Assembly: GCF_963678975.1 (NCBI RefSeq)
Contig: NC_089272.1
Coordinates: 59,470,574-59,534,573 of the forward strand
From: Dysidea avara
Lineage: Eukaryota > Porifera > Demospongiae > Dictyoceratida > Dysideidae
Length of the DNA: 64,000 nucleotides
Direction: 5' to 3'
Positions 1 to 11,499 of this stretch are shown here, in pieces. Every line of letters begins with the position of its first letter. The stretch's first letter is position 1. Below the pieces are notes generated by a model, which did not search any database, was not told the DNA's origin, and saw only the letters and a program-made list of their open reading frames with translations. The position numbers and the translations under genes are program-made.

Positions 1-113
1 AGCAACTGCGCCGTGGGTCAGCAATGACCAGTACTAGGTAAAGTACCTGCATGATGCGGAGTATGGCTATAATTGAAGCTTGTTAGCCATCCGGCTGAGC
101 CACTGATCTTTCT

Positions 114-300
114 GCTGAAGTTCGGCCAAAATTACGCGATTTTTGCAAACAAATATCAGAATGGTTGATAAATCAGTGAGACAGTCTCCAACAGCAAGGA
201 TAGGAAGCTTATAAACACCTAACAATACGGCTATCTCGCCCAGTAAACGCAAAGAGCAACTCAATGCATGAAATAGGCGCTTACGTGATTGAAATCAAAT
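114..300. repeat. Left arm of a 190-bp inverted repeat
   Basis: This arm matches 905-1093 in inverted orientation at roughly 85-90 percent by eye, including the shared words CTATCTCGCCCAGTAAACGC and AGACAGTCTCC. The arms enclose about 600 bp that contains a separate small transposon (463-805). Translations in the two arms resemble each other (LLGEIAV-LGVYKL-ILA), but this only follows from the inverted duplication and no protein family is recognised. Confidence 0.75.
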
Positions 301-462
301 CGCGGAAATGCCCATGAAGTCGCTTTCATTTCTGAATAGGAACCATGCAGTGTGCTTCTTTTGTAAATATTTGTGTTAATGGTTCACTCAGGCGTGGTCT
401 AGGCCAGTGCAGGTATGTTTTACGCTGTGATGGCATCATAGGGAGAGTCCAAGGTTGCTGGG

Positions 463-805
463 CAGTGGCGGATTTAGGGGGGGTTCAAAGGTTTCTACGG
501 AAACCCCCTTTGAAAAATGATTGCGTAACAATTAAATGTTTTAATTATCGCGGCGTGCGTCTCGATCGAGATACTCTAATAGAGCAGTCACAGTAGCTAC
601 TAAAGTAGTGTGTAGGAAGTTATTTAATATATTTTATGTACTATTACTAGGCTGTGACCCTTTTTTTTTTTTTTCTTTTTTTGGTTTTTGGTCTCACCTT
701 ACCAAACCAGACGATGTAGTGCAAACTTTTGCGTATCTCATGTCAATATATATTTCCACCTTCTAAACTGGAAACCCCCTTTATAAATTCCTAGATCCGC
801 CACTG
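463..805. mobile_element. hAT-like MITE
   Basis: The ends are CAGTGGCGGAT and its inverted counterpart ATCCGCCACTG. A short direct repeat CTGGG (458-462 and 806-810) flanks it, shorter than the 8 bp expected of hAT elements. The interior carries the word GATCGAGATACTCTAATAGA, a T-run and GGTCTCACCTTACCAAAC, all shared with the element at 7379-7752. The CAGTGGCGGA-type end is typical of hAT non-autonomous elements; family placement is inference. Confidence 0.6.
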
Positions 806-904
806 CTGGGTCAATCAAGATGCTGAATCTAATGCACACAAACTGATTGTCACTTGATTCCAAGTGATTTTAAGGTCATTGGAATAGATAATGGTTGTAT
901 TTTC

Positions 905-1093
905 CAAGATTTGAATATCGATCACGTGAACGCCTATTTCATGCATTGGGTTGCTCTATGCGTTTACTGGGCGAGATAGCCGTATCGTTAGGTGTTTATA
1001 AGCTTCGTATCCTTGCTTTTGGAGACTGTCTCACTGATTTATCAACCATTCTATATTTGTTTGCAAAAACTGCATCATTTTGACTGAATTTCA
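905..1093. repeat. Right arm of the 190-bp inverted repeat
   Basis: Inverted counterpart of 114-300. It is followed directly by a LINE-like 3' end, so it may mark the border of an older composite insertion. Confidence 0.75.
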
Positions 1094-1094
1094 G

Positions 1095-1172
1095 CATATA
1101 AGGCTGTAGCACGTGTTGCTGTCAGACCTTCAGTGCTGGTCACTGTAGAGTGCTAATAATAATAATAATAAG
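1095..1172 (+). repeat. CR1-like LINE 3' end with (TAA)n tail
   Basis: The segment contains GACCTTCAGTGCTGGTCACT followed by a short (TAA)n run. The same 3' end occurs in inverted orientation at about 6480-6570 and 9105-9180. A conserved 3' hairpin-like segment followed by a short microsatellite is how CR1/L2-type LINEs end. No coding part is attached, so this is a very short 5'-truncated copy or a SINE sharing the tail. Confidence 0.55.
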
Positions 1173-2920
1173 GCAGTGGTTACTGAACCGAAAGTCGGTT
1201 CAATAAAGGCGGGGCTATTGAACCGACAGTCACGTGACACTTACAAAAGTTGACTTTTACAGGCTATTGGAAGGACCAACTAATTCCAAACAACAAATAA
1301 AACAGTAGAATGGATCATTATCTATCGAATCTGGTCTGCTTTAATAATCACGTGATCCATGCACTTAAAACTGAAACGTTTAGTGTTAAAGAATGGTGGA
1401 ACTACGGATGGCCATGAAGTACAAAGAGCTGGCAACATTTACTGTGAAAGTCAGGATGTTTCTAGTCAAGAAACTAGGTGCTGAAAGGGTTTGTACATAT
1501 TACATTCGAGTCAGAGACGGAGTCCAGGCGGACATTATATATGCTAAGTGGACAACTCTACTAGGTAGTGGAAAAGGCTCAAGAACAGCCTAAATATACA
1601 TGCTGTATGTGAAAATTCTTGTGTTCATGGAGGACAGTACAGTTGCTGAAGAGCCAACCGAAAGCTAGCACAAAATTAATGTAAGTGTTTTGTGTTGAGA
1701 CATGTACAGTGAGATCACTGGCTTAGTGGATTATATTGCCAGTACAGTGGGTGATAATTGTACTGTGCATAGTACTGGCTTGGATTGGTGTGTACATAGT
1801 GTACATGTTTGTATATTCAGTTGAGGTGCTTGACAATAAATTTCTATTTAGCTGATACAGTAGCTAATTAAATGTCAATTCAATATTCATTATGCTAAAA
1901 TGTGTTCAGTTTCTCCATATACTGTATTCATTCGTATAGGCATCCTGAGGGGTGCCTATACGAAACCCCTGAACCAGCTGAAAAATCTTGTTGCTCCTTG
2001 TAGTAGCTGCTGTTGACATACCTTTGACAAGTCACTAGTTTCATTAGTTGTAGTACTAAGCCTTGTTCTCTACAAATTAAGCTATTCTCCTTGTACATAC
2101 CTCTTATATTAAGATAGTATCCCTGGCTTTCATTTAGGACCTGGAATTTGTTTGACCCCGGCTTTAATACGGATAAATACAGTAGCTACATAACCTGTTA
2201 AGCATAAGCCTGACTAGTTTTTTGTTTGTTTTTGTAATAAATGCATTGGGTAAACAGTGAAACAAGACACAAATTAATATACGTAGGTGATATTCCATTG
2301 CATGTATTTGCCTGTTCATGGAAATTAAGAATAATTATCTTTGGTTCATTTCAGTACCATCAAGCAAATATGGGTAATGTGTGTCTGTTATGTTTCTTTT
2401 TTGTTCAAATTTCCAAGCGTGAACAGCCTTAAGCTTTTTGCCGGCAAACATGGGTGGATTTAGGTTGAAAACCATACCTTTATGGATTTGCCAGTTCATG
2501 GTGAACACAATGATCCAAGTCCCAGTTCCACAGACTGTTGTACTCATAACGTAATGATTAATATAGTCACTGTACCAAATGACAGCTTTTCTGTTCCCAT
2601 ATACCTTCTAGTTTATAATAACAAAATTTGGTGACCAACTAAATTTTAGTGAATTGGCAATTCATCACTAATTCACCAAATTTAAACTTCGCTAATATTA
2701 TTTTCATAGCTATGGTTCAAGGTTTTGATTGGTGTCAGTTTTGCCAAGCCAAGTATGGCTGTACAACACACCTCCACGTATTATGCAAGTGGGACAAGTG
2801 TGGCTCATGATAGAAGCTGCGTGCTGCAAGACTATAGGCTAGGAATTTGTACTCGATTAGTTGATTTGTAAGATTGCATACTGCAATACTTTCATTGATA
2901 AATGGGCGTAGCTCTAAAGA
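1173..2920. other. No recognised gene
   Basis: One 66-codon plus-strand ORF (1393-1593) is open but shows no domain, no splice context and no homology I recognise. A small inverted repeat around GAACCGA is present near 1186-1240. Nothing else is supported. Confidence 0.5.
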
Positions 2921-3042
2921 CAGTAACACATGATCCCTACAAGTGGGTGTGGCTCACAATAGGGCTAGGTTAATGCACTTTCACAGTAACACATGATCCC
3001 TACAAGTGGGCTACAGCAGGGCTAGGTTAATGCACTTTCACA
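2921..3042. repeat. Two-copy tandem duplication (about 60 bp)
   Basis: The word CAGTAACACATGATCCCTAC starts each copy, at 2921 and 2983, and both copies end with GGCTAGGTTAATGCACTTTC. The second copy is a few bases shorter. Confidence 0.85.
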
Positions 3043-4524
3043 TGAACTAATTATTGATCCATCACACACAAGAACCTGGATATTTTATAAAGCGGGGGAT
3101 GACCCACCTCATTTTCAACTGTGAAAGCAACCAGGTGCAGGGTAGCCAGCCTGCTAATGCATGAAACAAAGCTGTAAATATTTCAGCACAAGAAGGATGG
3201 TGCAGTGCTTGCTTCGTCAACTTATAACATCTACAATTTTACGTGCAACAAAAATGGTGAGCATTTCACCAAATTAAAATGTCACCAATTACAATTTTTT
3301 AGCAAATCACCAAATGTTTGTTGTTATTTCACTATAACATATTGAGAGAAATTTTATAAAGGAACTAAAGAGAAATGCAAAATAGTTGGCCCATGGGTTT
3401 TTGCTCAGCCAGTCACAAATGGCAAATACCACAATAGGAGTGCTGTAAGCACTGATTTAGAAACAAAAGTTGGTGCAACAAGGCCCACTCACGTAATACT
3501 TTACAGGTTGACTTTTATGAGGATTAAGGGCTTAATAAAAAATAAACATGGGAATGCATAATATAAATCTAGGAGTCTATAGTCCGCTATTTAATCACAT
3601 CAACAATGTATTTTGAATTTTATTGCAGGATACCAGATGATTGAATCTTGAAGTTCCTCCACTCATGTAGTAATAGTTGATAATATCTGCTGCCAAGTTT
3701 ATGGTGGAACAAATTGTGAGTACCGCCATGCCAGGCAATAAAATGTCGAGTTCTGTACTGATTGTTATATATTGTGTTTGTACACCAGGTGGTTCTTGAC
3801 TGGCCAACATTGTAGCACATGTTTATACACATCAGTTTATACATTAAATTAGATTGTTATGTATCAACCTGTTTATAACATATTAATATCATAGAAATGG
3901 AGAAAGGCCTTTCAACACTATTATACAATGAAGCCAGATTCACATGTTCATTTTGTATTGAAAGCAGTACGTGGTATATGCCCAAGTTAAAATTAAGCTC
4001 AGGAGACATCCCACACCCTATACTGTATTGTGTTGCCAAGAAAGTAGCCTGTGTCCATGATAACAGATAGACTATAGTATGTTCACGTTGAGCTATTAGA
4101 ACCATCTAACTTAATGGATCATGGAGTTATGATTAGTCAAGCGTGACAATTTGGAAAGGTTATAAGACCCCTTTTCGCAGACTGGGTCGCATACACGTAC
4201 ATGCATACAGTATTTAAATTATATTATTTAACATTTGCATACTGTGTCCTATATATCCAGTTATGCAAATACAAATTGTATAATACAGTGTATATAAACT
4301 GTACAACCTAACTGTAAACTTGAAGCACAAATAAGTACATTAGTGTGACAATAGTACTATACTACGTATATGCTAAGGACATTGTTATTAATTTATGCAC
4401 CATACACACAATAATTATAGCGTTTAACTTACCTTGAGCATATAAATAAAAACAGAGCTTATGATATGTATGTTCCTCTTGTATTAAACACTTCTAATTA
4501 TTAGTTACACTATATGTTGTCTCA

Positions 4525-4559
<35 letters not shown>

Positions 4560-5340
4560 TAAATAGAATACAAAACCTGTTTATGTACTACCAAAAAACA
4601 CTGCTTTATGTTTATTTACATAAGAGGCCACACTGCATTGTGATGTGTCTAATACTGCACCAACAGTTAACATTATTTTATGATTCACTTTCTTCTTCAG
4701 TTTCTGTCCATACTTCCACAGAAAGAAAGGTATATAGTGGTCTTAAGCGTTCACTCTCCTTATGCAGTTTGTATACAGCTACAGTCTTTCATATGTATCT
4801 CCATTGAATCCTTGATGCATTATTATGATATATATATATACTTTCAGGAGTTAATACTATCATAGTTACTAAAATGAGATAGGGTACACTGTATAGTGTA
4901 TGTATGCATGTTGACAGATGACAAGGTTTAAAATTAATTCAATAAATTGTGGTGCTCATGATCATTCTCTGTATTCATATCAGTAACAATTTTTTTCCCA
5001 AAGATGGACAATAAAGAAGGTGTGCTTTTGCATATTATTACATGGCTTCCACAAAACAATGCTTTTCTCAGTATATACTCAATCCTCACTTCGTACAAGA
5101 TCAGTAAAATGTTGATTGATTGATCATTGAGTTAAACTCCACCAATCAGACATAGGTGTTCCTCCTTGGCAGAGAGCCACACATAACAATGGTACACCAC
5201 ACAATGTATACATAGTACATACACAATACAAATTACAATGTGGGGCACTGTTATACAACTGTATAACAGGAGTAAGGTTTCTAGTAAAGATTGCTTTGCT
5301 ATCTCACTAAACTTGTACTGCAGATACTGTTTACTTCTTG
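3043..5340. other. No recognised gene; (ACT)n microsatellite
   Basis: The stretch is AT-rich and full of stops in all frames. An (ACT/CTA)n run lies at about 4526-4560. Short words around TTTGGTGA/TCACCAAA recur near 2615-2690 and 3245-3330, suggesting an old inverted-repeat element, but the ends cannot be placed. Confidence 0.5.
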
Positions 5341-5344
5341 ATAT

Positions 5345-6437
5345 ACAAATTTTGGATCAATACGTGATGAGATATTAGCTGAAATTAAAGGTTCAAGGTG
5401 GTATGCAGTCATTGCTGATGAAGCAATGGATATTTCTCACACTGAGCAAATGTCTTTATCAATTAGGTGGGCAAATGATATGTACCAGATTTTTGAGGAT
5501 ATTCTAGCTCTTGCGGAGTTGCCAAACACAAAAGCCAAAGTGTTCTACCTCTATCACAATGTAGAGGACAAGCCTATGACGGTGCAAGTATATACCATGA
5601 GCGGAATTAGAAATGGGGTTCAAGCACTGTTTAAACATGAAGAGGGTATGGCTTTATATGTCCAGTGTTTGGCACATAAAGAAAATGCAAAATTTTAAGA
5701 AATACCATGGATTTTATTTGTGAGCTTGTTCAGCTAATCAAATTTTCACCAAAGTGGTTTACAGTTTTTGAAAGATTTAAAAAAGAAATAACACTAAGTA
5801 GTGGGGAATCCACTCCATCTCTTAGAGTGCTGTGTCCAACAAGTTGGACTGTGAGGCATGTATCAATATCTAATATACTAAAAACTACAAGGTGTTGCAG
5901 ACTACTTTGGAGGAAGTACAGAATGAGCATGATGAATATGCTGGAACAATTTGAAACATATTTCGAATTACAGTTGGCACAATCACATTTTATTTGCCCT
6001 TTAATGTCCAGGCTTTAGATATCACTGTACAAGAGGCAGTTAAGGGTTCTGTACTGTTGGTATCACACCTGAAATCATTAAGAACACACACAATGTTTAA
6101 TCGATTTTATGAAAAAACAATAAGTGAATCTCAGTCATTAACAGGTCAGCCAAAGCTGCCCAGAAACCGTAAATTGCCAAAATGGCTAGAGTCTGGGTCA
6201 CCAACTCATCAATATCAATTGAAATGTGTGAGAGATTTGTATCGGCAGGCTTATTATGAGGCATTGGATTTAGTGTCTGAGGAAGTAACTAGAAGATTTG
6301 AACAAGAAGATATTTTCTTAATCGTGGAAATGAACTGTTGATGCTGAATGCTGCCAATGGGACTTTTGTGGATAGCATTCCTGACAATATCACTAATTTC
6401 TTACAGAATGAGTTTGATCTAGATTAATTAAAAGTTC
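5345..6437 (+). pseudogene. ZMYM1/DUF4371-like hAT-derived transposase remnant
   Basis: Three overlapping or adjacent open stretches (about 5366-5698, 5707-6018 and 5994-6437, ending at a TAG/TAA cluster) read as successive parts of one protein. The first contains WYAVIADEAMDISHTEQMSL, the DUF4371-type core of ZMYM1-like proteins, then NGVQALFKHEEGMALYVQCL, which normally continues as a CLAH motif and does here. The later parts fit the downstream helical region (TSWTVRH; LPRNRKLPKWLESG). The frame changes at about 5700 and 6000, and the usual glycine-aspartate motif before SGxRNGVQ is degraded. There is no start codon region and no C-terminal hAT dimerisation domain. In the known family these are domesticated or mobile hAT transposases; this copy is dead. 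Confidence 0.75.
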
Positions 6438-6479
6438 AACTTTGATGGTCTGGCTGGACCAACTTGAGGTGCCATAATT

Positions 6480-6580
6480 GACCACTTGTGCATGGATGAT
6501 TCTGACAAATTATTATTATTAGCCAGAACTTAGCTATATATACAGTGACCAGCACTGAAAGGTTCCTGGCCAGTAGCTAT
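6480..6580 (-). repeat. CR1-like 3' end, minus orientation
   Basis: CAGTGACCAGCACTGAAAGG is the inverted form of the 3' end seen at 1095-1172. An ATTATTATTA run sits close by. Only the tail is present. Confidence 0.5.
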
Positions 6581-6699
6581 AGTTAGCCAAAGGCAATCAT
6601 AAATAAATAAATAATAAATAGCTAATAAAATAAAGGCATATTATAGTGTAATATTGCATAAATTGGCCATAATTTAAAAAATGTTTGCATAGCTATATA

Positions 6700-7260
6700 C
6701 GTATATGGTATACGAGGTGATTATATTCAGGGGAGTATCCAGGGTTTGGCAAGGGAGGGGGGGATGCAGCCCCCCAGAAGCTAAAGCTATTTCATATGTT
6801 TCAGGGATTATAATTGTGATTTTATACGCAAATATATAGCTTTTTAAGTGGACTACATTGATCAAGAGTTATATAAGTGACAGACATGAGTAGTTGAGCT
6901 AGCTATAGCTAATAGTTATGGATCTAAAGAATAGCATACACAAGACCAAGTGCATTTCATTTGCAAAATACTTAGCTGGCTATGTGTGCCCATGCATGGG
7001 ATAGTGCTACAGATGGTAGCTTTTTTTGTTCATATTATGCTCAGCAACTACGAAGGTAACATTAAGTGTGATGACTGTTTTATTAGAGTATTTTACTGAC
7101 TGCTCTATTAGAGTATCTCTAGTATGTATAGCTATATATGGAATATATAATCTATGGCCAATGCTACAGCTCCGTCAGTTCATCACGTGCCATAGATATT
7201 AAGCGGGGCGCCGTATCAGTAGCCTTAGCACCAATAGTGCTATGTACTTTTAGTTGAAGA
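6700..7260. other. Non-coding, with one copy of a dispersed CTCTATTAGAG motif pair
   Basis: Around 7078-7122 the sequence has two copies of a TGACTG(C/T)TCTATTAGAG-type word, the motif described in the findings. Near 7149-7162 is ATATATAATCTATGG, a word seen again at 31032, 41066 and 63390. No gene is recognised. Confidence 0.5.
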
Positions 7261-7271
7261 CCACCAATACT

Positions 7272-8963
7272 TTAGATTAGATTAGATTATCATTTTTTGT
7301 CAAAAGACAAGGGTCACACAAAAGGCAAAGCCTGCAAACGTGCTCCCCTTACAAAGACATACATACATACATACATACCATAGGCGGCGGAAAGGGGGGG
7401 GCTAGGGGGCTAAAGCCCCCCCTTGGTCTGCTGAGGGGGGGCTTAGCCCCCCTCAGAATGATATTACACCGAAATTATCTTTCTTGGAGTGGGGCTGAAA
7501 ACCTTGATAAAGATCGAGATACTCTAATAGAGCAGTCACTCTAATAAAGTAGTCAGTGTGTAGCGAGCTATATAAGGATTTTTATGTAGTTTATCAGCTA
7601 GAAATGGTAGCTGGTGAGGTGGAAAGCTCTTGTCAGTTGGTTGTGACCTTTTTTTTTTTTTTTTTTTTGGTCTCACCTTACCAAACTATAGAAATAAGTC
7701 TGGGTCAGCTCAGCGGAGCCCCCCCTCATATCAACTACTTCCTCCGCCGCTGATACATACATACATACAGTTACAAGTACAAAATAAAACATACAGCAGA
7801 AACATGACACACGACAACTACATACCTATACAAAAAGAAAACAAAGAGTAAAATACAAAATCAGGTTAGCTGAGCAGAAATCAACGAAGTGCCATCCGAA
7901 AAGGAATTGCTTTGGAAATTTGTAAAATTTCTACAGGTACTGAGTTCCAAAGAAATGGAGAATTTATGAAAAAAGAAAAACGGTATGCGTTAATGGTAGA
8001 TGATGATGTGGTAAGTGAAAGTGAATGGATTGGTGCTTGAAAACTTGAAATGTGAGTTGAATGGGATAGAAACTCTGTCATGTAAAATATTGTGTACTTG
8101 AGTTATAGTAAAATAGGACTGACGAGTATGGAGCGCAGGCCATCTTAGGTCCTGCAAACAAGAAGTAGAAGATTTGGACCAGTTATGTGAATGAGGATTC
8201 CATCTGCTACCACACACCCGGCGTGCAGCTCGTCTCTGAATTGCTTCTAGTCTATCAATGTCTCTGGCAGTGTGTAAATACCATACAGGTGAGGCATATT
8301 CTAGTAATGGTCTAACAAGGCAATTGTAGGCAGCAGATTAAACAGTAGATGGACTTGCAAAAAGAGTGTGTCTTTAATAGTTGAGTGAACAGGAGGCTTT
8401 AGCTGTTATGTGTTTGACATGATCACTCCATTTAAGATGAGAATTGATGTACATCCCCAAGTAACGAACTACTGATTTAGATGGAATAGGCTGGTCATTA
8501 AGATGGTACTTGCACATTGGTGGCGATCGCTTATAAGATATACAAATACTTTCACATTTATGTGGATTTAATTTCAGTCGCCATAACTGAGACCATTGAT
8601 AAACTTTGGTCAAGTCTTCTTGAAGTAAAGTTTCATCATGAGTTGAAACAATTTCCTTGTATAAGGCAATGTCATCAGCAAATAACTTAACAGTACTGTT
8701 GGAAATAACGTGATGGATTTCGTCAATGTAGAGTAAAAATAACAACGATCCAAGAACAGAGCTTTGTGAGACACCTGAACGAACAGGAAGCCATTCTGAG
8801 AAACAGCCATTAATAACAACTCTTTGATAGCGATTGGTAAGGAACAAACCAAACCAATACTTCGTACTTGAGGCCAGCTTGATCCACTGAAGTGGAAGAA
8901 AGTACCGGAATAAAGCGGAGGACTGAAAAGTGACTGGTTTTCTACAGGGGAGAAAGTGCCCAC
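7272..8963 (-). pseudogene. 5'-truncated CR1/L2-like LINE, reverse transcriptase remnant
   Basis: On the minus strand from about 8920 the frame reads through RT motifs: FLTNRYQRVVING, then SGVSQSSVLG (family SGVPQGSVLGPLL), then the catalytic FADD in VKLFADDIALY, then YLGMYINSHLKW. Past 8374 the match continues in other frames (WYLHTARDIDRLEAI, NWSKSS, INSPFLWNSVPVEILQ), so at least two frameshifts break it. The upstream palm motif A and the endonuclease are missing. The 3' end at 7272-7290 is a (TTAGA)n-type tail, read TAATC on the minus strand. A hAT-like MITE (7379-7752) sits in its 3' untranslated part inside an ATAC microsatellite. Confidence 0.85.
7379..7752. mobile_element. hAT-like MITE with 8-bp TSD
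   Basis: The ends are CATAGGCGGCGGA and TCCGCCGCTG (inverted). Direct repeats ATACATAC flank it at 7371-7378 and 7753-7760, although the site is an ATAC microsatellite, so the duplication is less diagnostic here. Near both ends there are strongly palindromic GGGGGCTAAGCCCCC-type segments. The interior carries the GATCGAGATACTCTAATAGA word and GGTCTCACCTTACCAAAC. A close relative lies inverted at 25117-25464. Confidence 0.8.
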
Positions 8964-9104
8964 TGGATTTTTAAGTCAGTGTTTTAAGTGTTATAGGTAC
9001 TCCTCATGAACAGTGAACTGTGGTGATCCACTTCAAATTAGCTACTGATCGTCATCATTAGTAACTACTCATGCAGTGCAAGTTGAAAAGTCTGGCTAAT
9101 AAAT

Positions 9105-9180
9105 CTTTTATTATTTTATTTATTATTAACACTTTACAGTGACCAGCACTGAAGGTCTACAGCAACATGTTCCTCTGAAT
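9105..9180 (-). repeat. CR1-like 3' end, minus orientation
   Basis: TTTACAGTGACCAGCACTGA followed by AGGTCTACAGCAACATG is the reverse complement of the 1095-1172 tail, with a TAATAATAAATAAA tail on the minus strand. No coding part is attached. Confidence 0.55.
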
Positions 9181-9287
9181 GTAGAGGAAGCTTGCATGGT
9201 TAAATAGCTGCCAGACTAATTATCAAGCTAGGCTGAGTCGTGATCATTGGGTGAAGCCAGATTATAGTATACTACTATAGAGTTTGA

Positions 9288-9531
9288 TGTATCAGTGTTA
9301 CTGCTATAAGACCATTCTCAAAACAAGGAGAATTTTAAGCCTTTCAAGATTAAATTTGAGGGTACTTTTGCTGGTTGAGCGTGCTATTTTAAAGGTCAAC
9401 CTGCCTTAGAGACTTTTAAAGCTTGAAATTGAATTTAAGGACAACCAGCAAAAGTACCCTCAAATTTAATCTTGAAAGGCTTAAAATTCTTCTTGTTTTG
9501 AGAATGGTCTTATAGCAGCAACACTGATACA
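9288..9531. mobile_element. Near-perfect foldback element (244 bp)
   Basis: The outer ends are TGTATCAGTGTTACTGC and GCAGCAACACTGATACA. The arms of about 90 bp pair almost perfectly (for example GAGGGTACTTTTGCTGGTTG against its complement CAACCAGCAAAAGTACCCTC), with a loop of about 65 bp. CAGTGTTRCTG ends resemble hAT elements, but no clear target duplication is visible. The near identity of the arms suggests a young insertion or arm homogenisation. Confidence 0.8.
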
Positions 9532-9534
9532 CAT

Positions 9535-10190
9535 TAACACAAAGTTAATGTGTTACTTTAAAAACAGGCTTAATTTTAAGACACTTGGGCTCTTGGATAT
9601 CAAACTTAATAGTCAGTTCAGTACTACAAGTGTGAAAGTTAATATGTTGTGTGTACGCAGTTTTAACCTGGGAAATATTTATAAATTAGCTAGACTGTCT
9701 CAAGATCGAACTGATCTGCATACAGTGTAATTGTCACTCACAATTTAAGGGGTGTATCTAAGATTTTGGGAAGGGTATTACATCTACATATTATAACATC
9801 AAGTTGCAGCTCTCCAACATGGAACAATTTCAAGTACTGTTCAAGTTCCCCTGTAGTCAAAAGATCAACATTTGAAATAGTGAAACCAACTTTTTTAACA
9901 AATTCTCCACATCAAGAAAAATGGAGTCAACAGATCCAACTCCAAAGTTTTACATCCCAATTCTGTAAAGTGTCCACAAGTTCCATTGTATACACACATA
10001 TCTACTGTATGCACACACCATGTCATTCTGTATACTGTCTATATACCAGAAACTGATTATTATTTTTAGTTGTCATTTACTGGCTGCACCTTTTATGGTA
10101 CACAATTGATCATTTGAACTATAACAGTACAGCAAAGAAGAAATTTCTTTAAGTAATTAATGTTTGACTCCTTCGTGAAATAATCTTGGG
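9535..10190. other. No recognised gene
   Basis: Only short ORFs without recognisable domains. This is the 3' flank of the minus-strand transposase/PHD locus. It contains AT-rich stretches in which a polyadenylation site could lie, but none can be singled out. Confidence 0.4.
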
Positions 10191-10194
10191 CTAC

Positions 10195-10779
10195 CTATTG
10201 GTCAGCAGATTCTTCAAAGCATGAGCGGCATATCCATACTCTCCTCTTCGGTGATCTTTTGAGACCAACACAATTAAAGTGGTACCATACTAAGCAGCTT
10301 TCACAAATAATTGAATTCTTTTCATCGTCAATTATCTCCCTTGTGCATCTTCCGCAATACCATGTGGGATTGGCTTGAATTATAGATACTACACTGTTAA
10401 TAGCTGCCCATGCTTCCCGGGTGCAATACTTCCTGCACATATCTAAGCAGACATTTTCATCAGTGCATGATGATGAAACCATCTCAGGTCTCATTTCTAC
10501 ATCATCCTCTTCTATAATTCGGCTCCCATCTATGGCATCCTTTGCAATTTGTAGATCAACAAACCAGGTTAAAATCACTAAAAATGAAAACATCTTCCAA
10601 GATCCACACAGGTTATTTAACATACATACCAAGTTCCTTTTGCTTAGCACCTTTGTATAGGAATGACACAGGCCTGCTTCCTCTGGACTTCTTTCTAGGG
10701 AGACCAATAACAGTCTTGTCAGCTCCTTTAGGTCTTCCTCTCTTTCGCATTTTACTAGGTAACCTAATACTTTGTAACT
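10195..10779 (-). CDS. Exons 10-11: AT-hook and C-terminal PHD finger
   Basis: Exon 10 (10779-10630) encodes the AT-hook-like MRKRGRPKGADKTVIGLP followed by a basic stretch. Exon 11 (10577-10195) starts after TTTTTAG and encodes FVDLQIAKDAIDGSRIIEED, an EMRPE segment, then a full C4HC3 PHD finger: CGRC, IICESC, WYHFNC, WICRSC, and stop TAG at 10195. All eight zinc ligands are present. PHD fingers usually read histone H3 tails, so the protein could direct transposition or regulation to marked chromatin; that is inference. Both exons are intact. Confidence 0.85.
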   Translation of the reverse strand, partial: SYKVLGYLVKCEREEDLKELTRLLLVSLERSPEEAGLCHSYTKVLSKRNLVCMLNNLCGSWKMFSFLVILTWFVDLQIAKDAIDGSRIIEEDDVEMRPEMVSSSCTDENVCLDMCRKYCTREAWAAINSVVSIIQANPTWYCGRCTREIIDDEKNSIICESCLVWYHFNCVGLKRSPKRRVWICRSCFEESADQ

Positions 10780-10930
10780 CTGTGGATGCAATCAGATAGT
10801 GATAAATGTTTTGCAAGTTTGTACCATAGCTCTAATACCACCCCTGGTAATTTACTGATTGCACTGTTTCACACACATACACACTACACATACTATACAC
10901 AAACATGCACACACACAACACATACTGTAT

Positions 10931-11149
10931 TACCGTAAAACAGGAAAAGTTTGTCGTCAAAAAATTTTCATCACTGGCTGTATCAATGAAAATTAAAACG
11001 ACGAATTATTGTTAACTATTATATGGATAATTCGTGTATACAAATATTAACGTATAGCTAGCTATTCCATCAAAAGTGACAAAAATATGTAGCATCGAAA
11101 TTTTAATAGACGAAAATTTTCTGCGTTGAAATTTTCCTGATTTACTGTA
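10931..11149. mobile_element. Small MITE with TACCGTAAAACAGGAAAA-type ends
   Basis: The left end TACCGTAAAACAGGAAAA pairs with the right end TTTTCCTGATTTACTGTA, about 18 bp with two mismatches. It lies in the intron between exons 9 and 10 of the transposase/PHD gene. The TA at each end would fit a Tc1/mariner-type duplication; superfamily is uncertain. Confidence 0.55.
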
Positions 11150-11179
11150 TATGTACACTTGCACAAAGCAAATGCAAGA

Positions 11180-11498
11180 ATCAAACCCTTCAACTACCAT
11201 AATACGTACATCAAAATTACCTAGTGGACACTGGGAATTGTAACATCAAATGGCTACCATCAAACCCTTCAACTACCATAATACGTACATCAAAATTACC
11301 TAGTGGACACTGGGAGTTGTAACATCAAATGGCTACCATCAAACCCTTCAACTGCCATACTACGTACTACATCAACATTACCTAGTGGACACTGGGAGTT
11401 GTAGCATCAAATGGCTACCATCAAACCCTTCAACTACCATACTACGTACATCAAAATTACCTAGTGTACACTGGGAGTTGTAACATGTAATGGCTACC
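11180..11498. repeat. 79-bp minisatellite, four copies
   Basis: Four head-to-tail copies begin ATCAAACCCTTCAACT and contain CCTAGTGGACACTGGGA and ATGGCTACC. The copies differ at a few positions and the last is the most divergent. It is intronic. Confidence 0.88.
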
Positions 11499-11499
11499 A

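Noticed and set aside
345-596. 83-codon plus-strand ORF
   Set aside because: Runs across the border of a MITE; no homology or splice context.
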